From Diploptera punctata (Eukaryota > Arthropoda > Insecta > Blattodea > Blaberidae), in NCBI GenBank assembly GCA_030220185.1, contig JASPKZ010000423.1, positions 1,381,501 through 1,445,500 on the forward strand: DNA of 64,000 nucleotides, read 5' to 3'. The notes beneath the pieces are model-generated. The model was not told the origin of the DNA, did no database searches, and saw only the letters and a program-made list of their open reading frames with translations. Of this stretch, positions 31,680-43,036 are shown piece by piece. The position numbers and the translations under genes were made by a program. Within the stretch, counting starts at the first letter, position 1. Every line of letters starts with the position of its first letter.

Positions 31680-31719
31680 CCTGCTGAAGATGGAACGGAT
31701 GTTCTGAAAGGCCTACAGG
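31680..31719 (+). ncRNA. hammerhead ribozyme motif in PLE 3' end
   Basis: Complete type-I-like layout: stem I CCTG (31680-31683) with CAGG (31716-31719); box CTGAAGA (31684-31690), matching CUGANGA; stem II GAAC (31693-31696)/GTTC (31701-31704) with loop GGAT; GAAA (31706-31709); stem III of two pairs A-T, G-C with loop GC; cleavage triplet CTA with A at 31715, fitting NUH. Hammerheads are known in Penelope-like elements, where they act in RNA processing. Downstream GTTGAGGACGACGGATTTTA is the family 3' end. Confidence 0.75.
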
Positions 31720-31780
31720 CATAATGATTACATATTGTATAAGTTGAGGACGACGGATTTTACCTAAGAAGGTATATTTT
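31720..31780 (+). mobile_element. PLE 3' terminal region
   Basis: Shares TTGAGGACGACGG with 13000 (minus), 39215, 59715 (minus) and 61170, so it belongs to the terminal repeat of the PLE family. Confidence 0.6.
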
Positions 31781-31987
31781 ATCTTATTTTATTTTATGAC
31801 TCTCCATCTCAACGGTTTTTAACAGTGAATTTTATTAGTATTGACTTGAAAATTGTTTAATAATGTTATACAAATTGTTTGAAAGAGTTTAGAATATTAA
31901 AAAAAAAGTAAATACAGAAGAAGAACTATAGTTTACAACAATAAACTGGAAAAAACAAGGGTAAGTAGAAGTGCAGTTCAGCCTAAA

Positions 31988-32345
31988 GTTTTAGGAACAT
32001 TTTTGGGACAAAGAGAGATGAACAGTCAAGCGAATGGAGAAGACTGAATAACAGTGAACTATATGATCCGGATATAATGAGAACAATTAAGTTTCGTAGA
32101 CTGCGATATGCAGGACATGTGACACGAATGGGGAATGAAAAACGAGTATGGAAGCTTCTTGTAGAAAAACCAAAGAGAAAACGCCCAGTTGGTAGACCAA
32201 GAATGAGATGGGAGAATAATATTAACCATGATTTGAGGAAAGCAGATTATGCAAGGATGTTTAGAAAACATTATGGATAGGGATGTATGGAGAGCGCATG
32301 CCAGCGCGGCCATGAATCTACTGATTCGATAGTGCCAGTGAGTAA
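31988..32345 (+). pseudogene. LINE-A 3' copy
   Basis: Starts at VLGTFLGQRDEQSSEWRRLN, continues LRYAGHVTRMGNEKRVWKLL and KRPVGRPRMRWENN, then breaks before the RIR stop and GTGCCAGTGAGTAAG tail. An 11-residue Leu-Tyr-Arg-Lys segment before PDI is deleted. Confidence 0.8.
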
Positions 32346-32737
32346 GATAATTAGTTTGACTGGCTCAAAATAATTTCTAGTGCAAACTCTTGTGCTGCTA
32401 CTTTTTGTTCACTGTGATATCTAATGGACAGATGGTAACAATGAAGTAGCACATACATTGAAACTTATTCATAATAATAATCGCTGAGTTGAAAAGGGAA
32501 GATACTACAAGTATCCTACTTTTGAAAATCTTAAAAAAAAAAACTACATAATTACTTACATAGACTACCTGATAAATGTTTTATCAATTACAATATATTG
32601 ATTCTCTGCTTACACGGAATTCATAATTTCTGTGTTGTACAGATGTTTTATCGCTCTTCGAAGGCAGCAGAGTTTTGTCCCTTTTCAACTCAGCGGTTTA
32701 ATTGTACTTTCAATATTTGTAAATATTACCATATGTT

Positions 32738-32985
32738 TTGCGATAGGCAGGACATGTGGCACGAATTAGGAATGAAGGAGGAGCTTGGAAACTATTTGTT
32801 GTAAAAGCAGAGAGAAAGGGCCCAGTAAATAGGCCAAGAATGAGATGGGAGAATAACATTACGATGATTTGAGAGAAGTAGAATATACAGGGAATGATTA
32901 GAAAACATTAACTCAGGATAGTACGTATGGAGAGCTTATGTCCGCACGTACTTACGGGTTCGATAGTGCCAGTGAGTTAGTTTAT
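32738..32985 (+). pseudogene. LINE-A 3' fragment
   Basis: CGATAGGCAGGACATGTGGC through GRPRMRW remnants (32830-32860) to GTGCCAGTGAGTTAG. Several one-base losses; 5'-truncated at the LR(W)AGH region. Confidence 0.75.
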
Positions 32986-33344
32986 GGCAATACATTTTTC
33001 ATAGACTACCTCCGTAAGCTGTGCTTATTTCTTCTACACGTTCGTAGAAAAAAGAATTATCTTACTCTTCTCTTCAAATGTATACCTTTACAACTCTCTT
33101 TCATCTCCTACTTTCTGATCACAATTTGAGTACACGATCTCACCAGTACCTGCTTCTTGATATCCCAAAACACAGAATTTCGCATTATTCTGATACCTAT
33201 ACCGTATCTACTTTTAGCCTATACTCCTTATCACATGAGATTAATTACTACTGGACTAAAGCTACCTTTAAAAAATCGAATCTGTTTTTTTATAATAATT
33301 GGTCCTTCAGTGAATTAATTGATGGTTATTGATTTTTCGCTTCT

Positions 33345-33422
33345 GATTAACACACGTGGATGTGAGGCCAGCAGCCGGTTGTAGGCCAAGGGCCTTTTAG
33401 GCCTGTCGCGCTTGGAGTATAA
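33345..33422 (+). repeat. possible SINE3 body fragment
   Basis: ACGTGGATGTGAGGCCAGCAGCCGG resembles the SINE3 body at 60180-60215 read in the same sense. Short and diverged. Confidence 0.3.
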
Positions 33423-33499
33423 TATTAATTCATTATAATTTTAGTTTACTACGTATAAATATATACTTACAAATATGTATTACTGTCATATGAGAAAAA

Positions 33500-33760
33500 A
33501 ATGAATATTAGTTATTCAATAGTAGATTATATAAGATATAAGCAATTAAATTTGTATGGGCACGTACGACGAATGCAAGAAGAAAGGTTATCCAGGCAAT
33601 CATGGGAATGGTGTTCACCTGGAAGAAGAAGGAACGGAAGGCCTCGAAACTCGTGGATGCAAGAAATAAGAACTGGAATGAGAACAAGAGGACTGGAGGA
33701 CATGGAGTGGATGGATAGAGACGAGTGGAGAAGAAACATTAATCCTTAGGCACAGAAATA
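33500..33760 (+). pseudogene. LINE-C 3' copy
   Basis: Open for 82 codons: MNISYSIVDYIRYKQLNLYG, HVRRMQEERL, GRRRNGRPRNSWMQEI, GLEDMEWMDRDEWRR. Ends at INP stop and the GCACAGAAATATGTGAAAAC 3' end. The W.HVRRMQ / GRPRNSW pair is the LINE-C signature. Confidence 0.82.
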
Positions 33761-33784
33761 TGTGAAAACACTAAAATTCTATTA

Positions 33785-34197
33785 TTTTTCAAATAAAGCC
33801 AGAAAATACTCTATAATAAAATTATACAAGACAACGGCAGTTCCTATTATTACTTATGGATCCGAAACATGGACAGGACCAATACAACAATCTGCCGGAA
33901 TACAAGCTGCTGAAATTAAGTGACTCAGACCTATAGTAGAATATCAAAGAATAGCAAATTAAGAATTAAGAACAGCAACTAAAAGTAGAGGAATTAAACA
34001 GCAACAACAGTGAAATACAGAACAAATTGTAAGAACGCTTAGCAAGGATGGCTGAGAACAGAATAAGAAAAGCAGCATACAACTATTCACCACGAGGAAA
34101 AAGAAGCTTGGAAAACCCAGAGAAAAGATGGAAAGAGCAGCTATTTGGAGCCGGAAAAGGCTAGTAAAAAGCCTAAACCATGACGAACAAGAAGATT
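33785..34197 (+). pseudogene. LINE-N 3' coding end
   Basis: Decayed plus-strand coding: the TTAVPIITYGSETW region (33825-33870), then LARMAENRIRKAA, YSPRGKRSLENPEKRWKEQL near 34040-34140. The GRP motif is replaced by ENP. Multiple frame breaks. Confidence 0.65.
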
Positions 34198-34274
34198 TGT
34201 ATGTATCTATATATTACGTAGCCAATTTTTTTTTGGTGGAAACATACCTAACCTCATTATGTTACCTTAACAAA

Positions 34275-34690
34275 GGACCTGTAAACCTTTGCTTATCGAA
34301 ACCTACCTTCAAATTTCTCCCAGAGAAGCGTTGAGACGTACCAAGACCGTGTCCAAAAATTATCTACTGCTTTTAACTGAAATACATTAAAATTCAGCAC
34401 CAAATATCTCATTTTAGCTACAGTGAACTAATACAACTCCTGACTTGGTGGACTGGATAAACTTCACATCCTGTCGTCTATTCCCGCGTCGCGTCACTCC
34501 ACTCCGTTCTATTCAAGCAGGACGTCCATCTGCTTCACTCAGTGGGCTGCCTTTACTGGATTCTGGCTTCTATTTCTGTGTTTTGCAGTTAAAAGTGACA
34601 GATAATTTTTTTGAATATCCTTGGTATATCACAACGCGTCTCTGGAAGAAATTATAAGGTAGTTTTCGACATACAATGGTTGTCATTTCC
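34275..34690. mobile_element. MITE-like element J, copy 1
   Basis: Left end (34280-34342: GTAAACCTTTGC..CGAAACCTACCTTCAAATTTCTCCCAGAGAAGCG) and right end (34628-34690) are inverted repeats of about 60 bp. No coding content. Copy 2 at 53406-53838 shares termini and subterminal CAGC.CCAAAT.TCTCATTT, in the other orientation inside. Confidence 0.65.
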
Positions 34691-34721
34691 CTTGCCATTA
34701 TAAACTAATAATGAGGTAGTA

Positions 34722-35118
34722 AAAATAATGAAGTTCTTAGGAACATTTTTGGACCAAATGAGAGATGAACAGATAGGTGAACGGAGAAGACTACTTAACA
34801 GTGAACTACATTATCTTTATAGGAAACCAGATATAGTAAGAACAGTTAATTTTCGTAGACTGCGATGTGCAGGTCATATGGCACCAATGGGAATGAAATA
34901 CGTACATAGAAACTTCTTTAGAAAAACCAGAGAGAAGACGCCCAGTTGGTAGACGAAGAATGAGGTTGGAGACTAACATTAGCCATGATTTGAAGGAAGT
35001 AGATTATACAGGGCATGATTCAAAAACATTAGCTCAGGAAAGGGATATATGGAGAGCTTATGTCTGCGCGGCCATGAACCTACGGGTTCGATAGTACCAG
35101 TGAGTTAGTTAGTTAGTT
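34722..35118 (+). pseudogene. LINE-A 3' copy followed by (AAT)n
   Basis: VMKFLGTFLDQMRDEQIGER, LRCAGHMAPMGMKYVHR, frameshift, then a modified GRRRMRL block and RVR stop, GTACCAGTGAGTTAGTTAGTTAG tail. The tail runs into (AAT)n at 35118-35187. Confidence 0.8.
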
Positions 35119-35127
35119 ATAATAATG

Positions 35128-35187
<60 letters not shown>

Positions 35188-35188
<1 letters not shown>

Positions 35189-35805
35189 TTCAATACGTAA
35201 TTATCATATACGAAGGTACCTATAATATTTGATTTAATAATAGGATCATTTATGTTCTTTCAACAGTAAATGTGAAGAAAGTTTCCAAAGTTTTAGACTT
35301 GCGTTAAAAATGAAATTGATATTCCAAAATCTGACGTATAAATCACGTTGTATTAAGTTGGCAATAATGATGGAGGTTCTTTTTCATGTAATGAAACTAA
35401 AAGAAAATAGCCATACTTTATAATATCATTGCGGAGGAAGTTATCGCTTTTTATACCCAGGCTATCATTTTCGTTCATAATATCCTACCAAACTTTAAGC
35501 TGCTTTACGTTTTTAAACTTGCTAAAATAAGGACACAAATCACGCAATCCTCGTAAAATGTGTTCCGAACTTCAAAACTTCACAGATATTCTATGCTTCT
35601 TAGCAATATGAATGTCTATGGAGCACGAGTTAAAAAGCCCATCATTCATTGGAATATAAGAAACAGAGAACTAGGCCTATCTGCTTAGATATACATTACG
35701 GATAGTTTAAACTTACGTTAAGTTAAATTTACTGATTTAATAAAAAATGTTTGCCCCATTATTTTTTGTAAAAGATAAATATTAAATGAAAATATTCTGG
35801 TTTAC

Positions 35806-35810
<5 letters not shown>
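35188..35810. other. unassigned sequence between AAT arrays
   Basis: No recognised structure. Confidence 0.4.
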
Positions 35811-35868
<58 letters not shown>

Positions 35869-35869
35869 G
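35811..35869. repeat. (AAT)n array
   Basis: One of a chain of AAT arrays at 35118-35187, 35811-35869, 37072-37130, 37509-37630 and 38542-38698. This one is the left flank of the Tigger-like insertion. Confidence 0.95.
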
Positions 35870-35871
35870 TA

Positions 35872-37068
35872 CAGTAAAACTTGTTTAATCCGGAACGTGA
35901 ATAATGCGAAAGTCTTTCCAATGTGAACACATTTATTGGTCCCGGCAAAATAATAGCAATTTTACGTGCATTTATTTTGTATAAAACGGAATCTGTCCAA
36001 CGGAAGGGTAGTTTTACACAATTAATGAAAAAAAAGGTTTATAAGCTGGAAACATAGAGAGAGAAGTAAATTAGTTTCCACTTCATTGAATTCCCGTTAG
36101 GTGAATTAACAATAAGTGATGACTGATGAATCCTGCCTCCGGGAGAAGTAGAGTTTCTCCCTGTATCTGGAATTTTCTTTCGGCCTCACAGCACAAATGT
36201 TTTGCGAAATACGGGTTCATTTAACAAATATTTGGCGTGTGACATCTGTCTTACAAATAACCAGTGCACTGTGAAATCTTAAATTAGTTTAAGATCTGAG
36301 ATCGATTCTGTATGTTTCTTTCAAAGGTAGCGTACAAAATTTACGGAATAAATATAGCTAAATGGTATGTTTCGTTGTCATTAAACAAAAAGGTGAAAGT
36401 GATTGAAGATAAAGAAAAATAAACTCTCAGTACGTCAAATAATGACTAAATTTAAGGTGCAAAGACCCAAGTTTATGACATTATAAAACACAAAGAAAAA
36501 ATAATGAATGAATGGATGCAAGGAAATGGTCAAATGAAGAGCAAAAAAAAAATAGATCAACGAGATGTGGGAGTGTTTCACAAGTCCGCGATTAAAAAGT
36601 CTCCAAATTTCCGGACCGATGGTCCAAAGTCAAGCTCCATCTTTTGCTATATCCCTAGGGAATAATGATTTCAGGGCATCTTCTGGTTAATTGTGGACAG
36701 TTTTAAAAGACGACACAATCTAGTGTGGAATGAAATTTGGGGGAATCAATGGATGTGGACGAAATTATATTAATGACTGGAAACAGAAACTGCGTACTTT
36801 AATTTCAGGATACGCCTAAGAGATATTTTAACGCTGACGAAACGGGACTGTTTTTTCGCGCGTTTCCGTCGAAGTCGCTCGTACATACTATACATCACTT
36901 TCCAACGGCCTGCGGATATACAATTAATCCAAGGTAAATAAAAAACATATACGGTGCTCTATAATCTATGATTGATTAATTTTTTGTTTGTTTTTTATAA
37001 TGCGGAAAGATGTCTAATGTGGGAAAAATAATTGATCCCATGCGATTCCGCTTTGAATAAGTTTTACT

Positions 37069-37069
<1 letters not shown>
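35872..37069 (+). mobile_element. Tigger/pogo-like DNA transposon relic
   Basis: 1198-bp element with terminal CAGTAAAACTT and its inverse AGTTTTACTG, TA duplicated at 35870-35871 and 37070-37071, inside an (AAT)n array that resumes right after it. Subterminal GGAA and GCGGAAAG boxes are also inverted. The interior is a decayed transposase (36370-36890), so it is an internally deleted, inactive copy. Confidence 0.85.
36385..36890 (+). pseudogene. Tigger-like transposase fragment
   Basis: Decayed coding in several frames. N-terminal psq-like helix-turn-helix: KVIEDKEK, then QIMTKFKVQ. CENP-B-type second DNA-binding region: WMQGNGQMKSK near 36512 and FRASSGW near 36672. Then the first catalytic Asp region NADETGLFFR at 36830-36859, typical of Tigger/pogo DDE transposases. 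Sequence after FPSKSL ends abruptly, so the second and third catalytic acids are gone. Function in active relatives is TA-targeted cut-and-paste transposition. Confidence 0.78.
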
Positions 37070-37130
<61 letters not shown>

Positions 37131-37131
37131 T

Positions 37132-37505
37132 AATGACAATAGTAACAATAGTAATTGTTTTATTTCAGAAATTATCCACAACACAATATTTTTCAGTCAT
37201 CCTCAAGAAATTACCCTTCTGCAATTGTAGCGGTCTTCAACATCCTCCTGAGTCGAGTTCACCCATAGTTTTTCTTACTCCATCCATCCAACTTTCCTTT
37301 CTTCTTTTCCCTTATACCCACTTGAAAATCTTCTTAGAGATTCTATCACATGTCATCCTCTTGAGATATCCATATCATCTTAATGGTCTCTCTTCAATTG
37401 CCTGCAATACGTCTCTTTCAACTTTCCTGATTTTCTTAATTTCATAGTTTATCATTTTTTAATCTGGATGTTCTTCTACAGAAATCCATCACTGGTGCTA
37501 ATAAC
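37132..37505 (-). pseudogene. LINE-O 3' coding end
   Basis: Minus strand encodes KVERD..AIEERP..W.GYLKRMT.DRIS, KIFKWV, RKESWMDGVRKTMGEL and NFLRMTEKYCVVDNF, with frameshifts. GHV.RM-type LINE terminus with a distinct SWMDGV.KTM motif. It sits between two AAT arrays. Confidence 0.6.
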
Positions 37506-37506
37506 T

Positions 37507-38541
<1,035 letters not shown>

Positions 38542-38630
<89 letters not shown>

Positions 38631-38662
38631 TATAATTATAATTATAATTATTATTATTATTA

Positions 38663-38698
<36 letters not shown>
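38542..38698. repeat. (AAT)n switching to (ATT)n
   Basis: AAT repeats to about 38628, then AATT-type steps, then ATT repeats to 38698, so the array is an inverted pair of the same microsatellite. Confidence 0.95.
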
Positions 38699-38699
<1 letters not shown>

Positions 38700-39036
38700 G
38701 TCCACCGCTGTGATCTCGAGGTAACGTGCTGCTTTGTCACGCAGCGAGCCCGGGTTCGATTCCCGGTCGAGACAGGCTCCTGGGTGAGGTTTTTTTCGGA
38801 TTGTTTCCTCGCCTGTAAGACAAATGTTAGGAAGCTTAGGGCCCAACGGTCCCCGAAAATCATCCGGCCATCACCATCATCCTTATCATTACCATCATCA
38901 TCCTTCACCGTGTGGAAAGCAACGGGAAGCTACCACACCTATAATTGCCTAGTAAAGTTGCAAAGGATAGCATGAAAATGCTATGATTGCAGTGAAAGAC
39001 CTGCCTTCCGGCAGAATTGCTGTGGATGCGTGGATG
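38700..39036 (+). mobile_element. SINE1, full-length
   Basis: Head TCCACCGCTGTGATCTCGAGG, B-box GGTTCGATTCC (38755-38765), body and complete tail to GGCAGAATTGCTGTGGATG. TATTATTATTAA occurs at 38688-38699 and 39037-39048, a 12-bp target duplication, though its low complexity weakens it. Best preserved SINE1 in the window. Confidence 0.9.
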
Positions 39037-39059
39037 TATTATTATTAATTTATTTTACC

Positions 39060-39245
39060 AATTGTACCAAGCGATGTTTTTGATAAACAGGCGAATAGAC
39101 CTTTACCTAATTCCTTAAAATAATCCACCAAATCGCAGCTGCTGAAGATGTAATGAGTAGTTCTGAAAGACCTTCACAATTTTAATACATTTTAATGATG
39201 AGGACGATTCTTATCTCTTGTGCTAATATTATTATTTTAACTTAT
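39060..39245 (+). mobile_element. PLE 3' end with partial hammerhead
   Basis: CTGAAGA at 39142-39148, GAAA at 39165-39168, stem III A-T, G-C with loop AC, NUH base T at 39174, only two stem I pairs (TG/CA), and a weak stem II. Downstream ATGAGGACGATTCTTAT fits the family 3' end. Confidence 0.55.
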
Positions 39246-39329
39246 TACAAAAAAAAAGAGCCGTGAACGGTTGTTCAGTATGAATTTTAAAAGTTTTGAC
39301 AAAGTTGGATATATAGTTTGTCATGATTT

Positions 39330-39420
39330 TATTTCTTTCACTGGTATTTGTGATTTTAATTGGACAAATATGCATCACGCGTCGTTTACTGGCTTCTAGC
39401 GAAAGTGTACTAAGGTAAAA
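39330..39420 (+). repeat. shared repeat fragment
   Basis: Resembles 48405-48485: GTATTTGTGATTTTAATTGG..TTTACTGGCTTC..GTGTACTAAGG against ATATCTGTGGTTTTAATTAG..TACTGCCAAGG. Both follow PLE/hammerhead sequence, so it may be part of that element. Confidence 0.4.
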
Positions 39421-39717
39421 GTAAAGTGATCCCGCTACAGGCCATTGGAGACTCTTGGGCTAGTAGGAGGCTAATGCTCCCACTTTTTGTAGAAAATCGG
39501 CACTTGATGTTAGCCTGGTTGTCAACTCTGCATGATGGCCGCCTTTACCCCAGAACAAGCGTCTGATACTAATTTCCATTAGAAGCTGAGTCGACCCCAG
39601 AGCCATGGTACCAGCAAAAGGTTAGGGTCAGTTTAAAAATCGTATCAGCACCGGCACTCGAACCCTCGATCTTCCGGTCTATAGCGTATTGCCTTAACCA
39701 ACTATGCTACGACGATC
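39411..39717 (-). mobile_element. SINE2 copy
   Basis: Minus strand: head with AGCATAGTTGGTTAAGGCAA (A-box), B-box GGTTCGAGTGC, AAACTGACCCTAACC, CTGGGGTCGACTCAGC, GGCGGCCATCATG and the GGCCTGTAGCGGGATCACTTTAC end. Moderately diverged from 61279-61582. Confidence 0.82.
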
Positions 39718-39721
39718 CCTT

Positions 39722-40407
39722 ATCATAAGTAATGCCACGAGTGATTTCCAAATTACCGATAAATTCACGAGTCACTAAGCGACTGAATGCCGTGACAAGT
39801 GAATTTATATAGAGGAGTTGGAAATCGAGTGGCATTTGTTAGGACTACTTAACGAATAAAATTGAGCTGTTTATTCACAAACCATTATTTACATATAGTT
39901 ATTTTAAAATATTTATATATTTAATGTAAATGGCGATGTTTGAAATCAAATTAGTAATGTTTGGTTATGTTTCATTTGTGTTTCACTGCAACTTGATCAT
40001 ATTATTTATTGCCAAATAGGATCACAACAATGTAAGAATGTACCCTTAGTGGAGAAGAAATGGAACACGTCGAACTGTATATTATAACCAACATTATAGG
40101 TAATTATTTTTTTCCTAAACAACTCGTCAAAATCAGTATTTAAAAACACAATTATAGATCACAAATTATCAAATGTGTAGGTGGAAGGAATGTGTAATTA
40201 TTTTCTATATTCAACGTATTTGTTGTAGTGAGCCACTCCAAAATAATGCTCTGACCTGTTCAAAATATTAAAAAGGTAGAGCATTCTTTATTTTGGTAAT
40301 CGAAATTCGATAATTATCGAGCTGAAACTCGGCTGTCATTGGTTGTGAAACAAAATTCATTGAAATGTGATTGGTCATTGACTCCCATCCGGGGCATGAG
40401 TTAAATA
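39722..40407 (-). repeat. repeat X, copy 3, with hairpin
   Basis: Minus-strand copy of repeat X. Its end (39722-39835) contains the same hairpin as copy 2: GTAATGCCACGAGTGATTTC pairing with GGAAATCGAGTGGCATTTG. The left end (GGGGCATGAGTTAAATAATCAC) is where a LINE-A inserted with a 15-bp target duplication. Confidence 0.75.
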
Positions 40408-40422
40408 ATCACTAAAGTATAC

Positions 40423-40883
40423 TTACTTACTTACTCACTGGCACTATCGAACCCGTAGGTTCATGGTCGCGCGGACATTAGCTCTCCATACATCCCTATC
40501 CTGAGATAAAGCTTTCCAATCATTCCCTGTATAATGTACTTCCCTCAAATCATAGTTAATGTTATTCTCCCACCTCATTCTTGGTCTACGAACTGGGCGT
40601 TTTCCCTCTGGCTTTCCTACAAGAAGCTTCCATGCAAGTCTTTCATTCCCCATTCGTGCAACATGTCCTGCCCATCGCAGTCTACGAGACTTAATTGTTC
40701 TTATTATATCTGGCTTCCTATAAAGACCATGTAGTTCATTGTTATGTAGTCATCTCCATTCACCTGTTTGTTCATCTCTCTTTGGTCCAAGAATTTTCCT
40801 AAGTACTTTATTCTCAAATACTTGTAATCTTCTTTCCTCCCTTAAAGTAAGAGTCCATGTTTCGCACCCATATAATATAACTG
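40423..40883 (-). pseudogene. LINE-A insertion with target duplication
   Basis: Flanks 40408-40422 (ATCACTAAAGTATAC) and 40884-40898 (ATCACTAAGGTATAC) form a 15-bp duplication with one mismatch, so ends are exact. Open frame 40653-40444 has MGNERLAWKLLVGKPEGK, GRPRMRWENN and ends MNLRVR. Reaches upstream to the LPV.LYGCETW region. Among the less decayed copies. Confidence 0.92.
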
Positions 40884-40898
40884 ATCACTAAGGTATAC

Positions 40899-41615
40899 TG
40901 TTTTATTTTAATTTTATAAGGTTTCCAAGTTAGGGTCTTATAAAATGTTCCCTTCTTTACTTATCTAATCTAACAAGTAAAACTATTATTGTTAAAAGTC
41001 TTCTCTTATCGTAAAGTTGTTAAACGTTGATATTTTCTCATGAATATTAATTTATTTGTTTTTGATAATACTAAACATCGCACCACAGAAACAACGTAAC
41101 CATTCATGGTTTAAAGCGGGGAGCGAAACTCGTAACAACATAAAAACTCAAATTTTATAACGATGCATTATAAAAATAAACAAACAAAAAAAACTATTAA
41201 CGAGTTTTATCATTAGCAGCAGGGTAGCCATTGCAAAGCATTAATCCTCTCGGTGGTGAACATGCTTCCATTTTATGACTCCACCACATGGCAGTAGAGA
41301 TAATGGCACAAACACCCTTACATTCACTACTAATGCTACAATGTTCACAGTTAATCCCTCACGTGTGTATTCTGCATCGTGGATTTTAGAACATATATAT
41401 TATGGCTACCGCAAACCCCCTCTCTTTCACATAATATGCTAAGTAAATATGTTTTTTTTCGTGCTATAACATTTAGTAAGATATCGTGTAACGTTTATTG
41501 TGGAGAGATTGTATAATTTATCTTAAATGCGCATTTGAACATCAAGTGTTAGGTTCGTATAACGCTACCCCTTATATTTTTAATACACAAGTGATTTTCT
41601 TTGTGATAAAATATT

Positions 41616-41617
<2 letters not shown>
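40899..41617. other. unassigned sequence
   Basis: No recognised repeat or gene. Confidence 0.4.
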
Positions 41618-41656
<39 letters not shown>

Positions 41657-41661
<5 letters not shown>

Positions 41662-42240
41662 TAATATGCCCAATTCGCCAATTAATGTTTTAAAATGGTC
41701 AACACGTTTCAACAGCCAAGCTGTCATTCTCAAAACCAGATATTGACTTAAGACAAAATTCATAATAAATAAATAAACAAATTCAGTTAAAAACAAACTA
41801 CGTCACATGACGCAATCAATCACAAGTAAACAGTAAAACATAATAAAACTAATCCTCTTCTCTTTAAATTAAAGAAAAGAGGGCGCTTTACGAAATAGGG
41901 CCCTTGTCTTTATTCATGATTTTATCCTTATTTTATTTTTGTTTTTATAAGGATAAAATCATGAATAAAGACAAGGGCCCTATTCCGTACAGCGCCCTCT
42001 TTTCTTTAATTGAAAGAGAAGAGGATTAGTTTTATTGTGTTTAACTGTTTACTTGTGATTGATTGCGTCATGTGACGTAGTTTGTTTTTAACTGAATTTG
42101 TTTATTTACTTATTATCAATTTTGTCTTCAGCCAATATCTGGTTTCAAGAATGACAGCTTGGATGTGGAAACGTGTTGACCATTTTAAAACATTAATTGG
42201 TGAATTGGGCATATTGACTGTATATATACCTTATATTTTA
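41657..42240. mobile_element. foldback element, arms about 285 bp, PLE-like ends
   Basis: Arms of about 280 bp (41657-41937 and 41950-42240) are near-perfect reverse complements around a short T-rich spacer. Outer 100 bp: AATATGCCCAATTCGCCAAT, GTTTTAAAATGGTCAAC, then a hammerhead-like set (TGGTT..GACAGC..GAAACGTGTTGACCA), homologous to the palindrome at 25499-25713. Inner parts include GCGTCATGTGACGTAG and GAATAAAGACAAGGGCCC. No ORF. (TA)n abuts the left side. Confidence 0.85.
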
Positions 42241-42595
42241 GTCAACTAGAACATATAGTGGAGAAAAACTTACAGCCCTGAAATATATTAAACTGAAGAA
42301 ATGTACTTTGTTTTAAGGCAGGCCTGTTAAAACATTGCTCACTATGTGTAAAAACACAGCCTCACTTTCTTTCCGCATCAGATGCTCTCCCAATGAAACA
42401 ACTCAACTGACAAATTTGAATATGAGAGGCGAAGTTGAATAGGGAGGGCGGGCCGTTTTTCACACTAACTCAGCATTTATTTCTTTGAAAGAAATCGCAC
42501 AACATAATTTGAGATACAGAACCCAGGATCTCAGATAATACTATTTATAATTTATAATGCATATATATATTCAACAATGGAAATTCAACAAAAAT

Positions 42596-42742
42596 TTAGA
42601 ACAAACATTTTTGTCTATGGAAATGGATTTCATTAGGAGAGCGGCAAGATGTTCAAATTAGAGCAAACAAAAAAAGGAAATGAAGTCATACAAGAAAAAA
42701 TAAATATTAAATATCAATAGAACAAGATCAGTATATAATATA
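42596..42742 (+). pseudogene. LINE-C, left part (split by SINE1)
   Basis: CTATGGAAATGGATTTC..AGGAGAGCGGCAAGATG is the SMEMDFLRR segment of LINE-C, decayed. Continues at 43037 after the SINE1. Confidence 0.6.
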
Positions 42743-43036
42743 ATCTATTCTATTCTATAGTGTTCTGCCTCAGGGCAAGTCTTTCACTGCAATCATAGCA
42801 TTCTCATGTTATACTTTGTAGCTTTACCAGGTAATTATAGGTGTAGTAGCTTCCCGTTGCTTTCCACATCGTGGGATGAGGATGATAATGGCTAGATGAT
42901 GTTCGGCGACCTTTTGGGCCAGCTTCCTGACATTTGTCTTACAGGTGAGGAAAAGCCACGAAAAATCCTCACGGGATCGAACCCGGGCCTGCTGCGTGAC
43001 AAGGCAGCTCGCTACCTCGTGACCACAGCGGTGGAC
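42743..43036 (-). mobile_element. SINE1 inside LINE-C, with target duplication
   Basis: ATATAATATA at 42733-42742 and 43037-43046 is the 10-bp target duplication. Minus-strand SINE1 with head GTCCACCGCTGTGGTCACG, B-box GGTTCGATCCC and the full tail (CTTTCCACAT..GGGCAAG read in reverse). The last bases contain an ATAGAATAGAATAG tail. Confidence 0.85.

Noticed and set aside
32598..32804. 68-codon plus frame as a gene
   Set aside because: Its right half is a frame-shifted LINE-A GHVARM segment; the left half shows nothing.
41657..42240. classical DNA transposon with long TIRs (for example a foldback of known type)
   Set aside because: No transposase, and no target duplication could be defined; the arm ends match the h25.5-kb PLE-like palindrome with a hammerhead layout, so a PLE-derived origin is preferred, though not proven.
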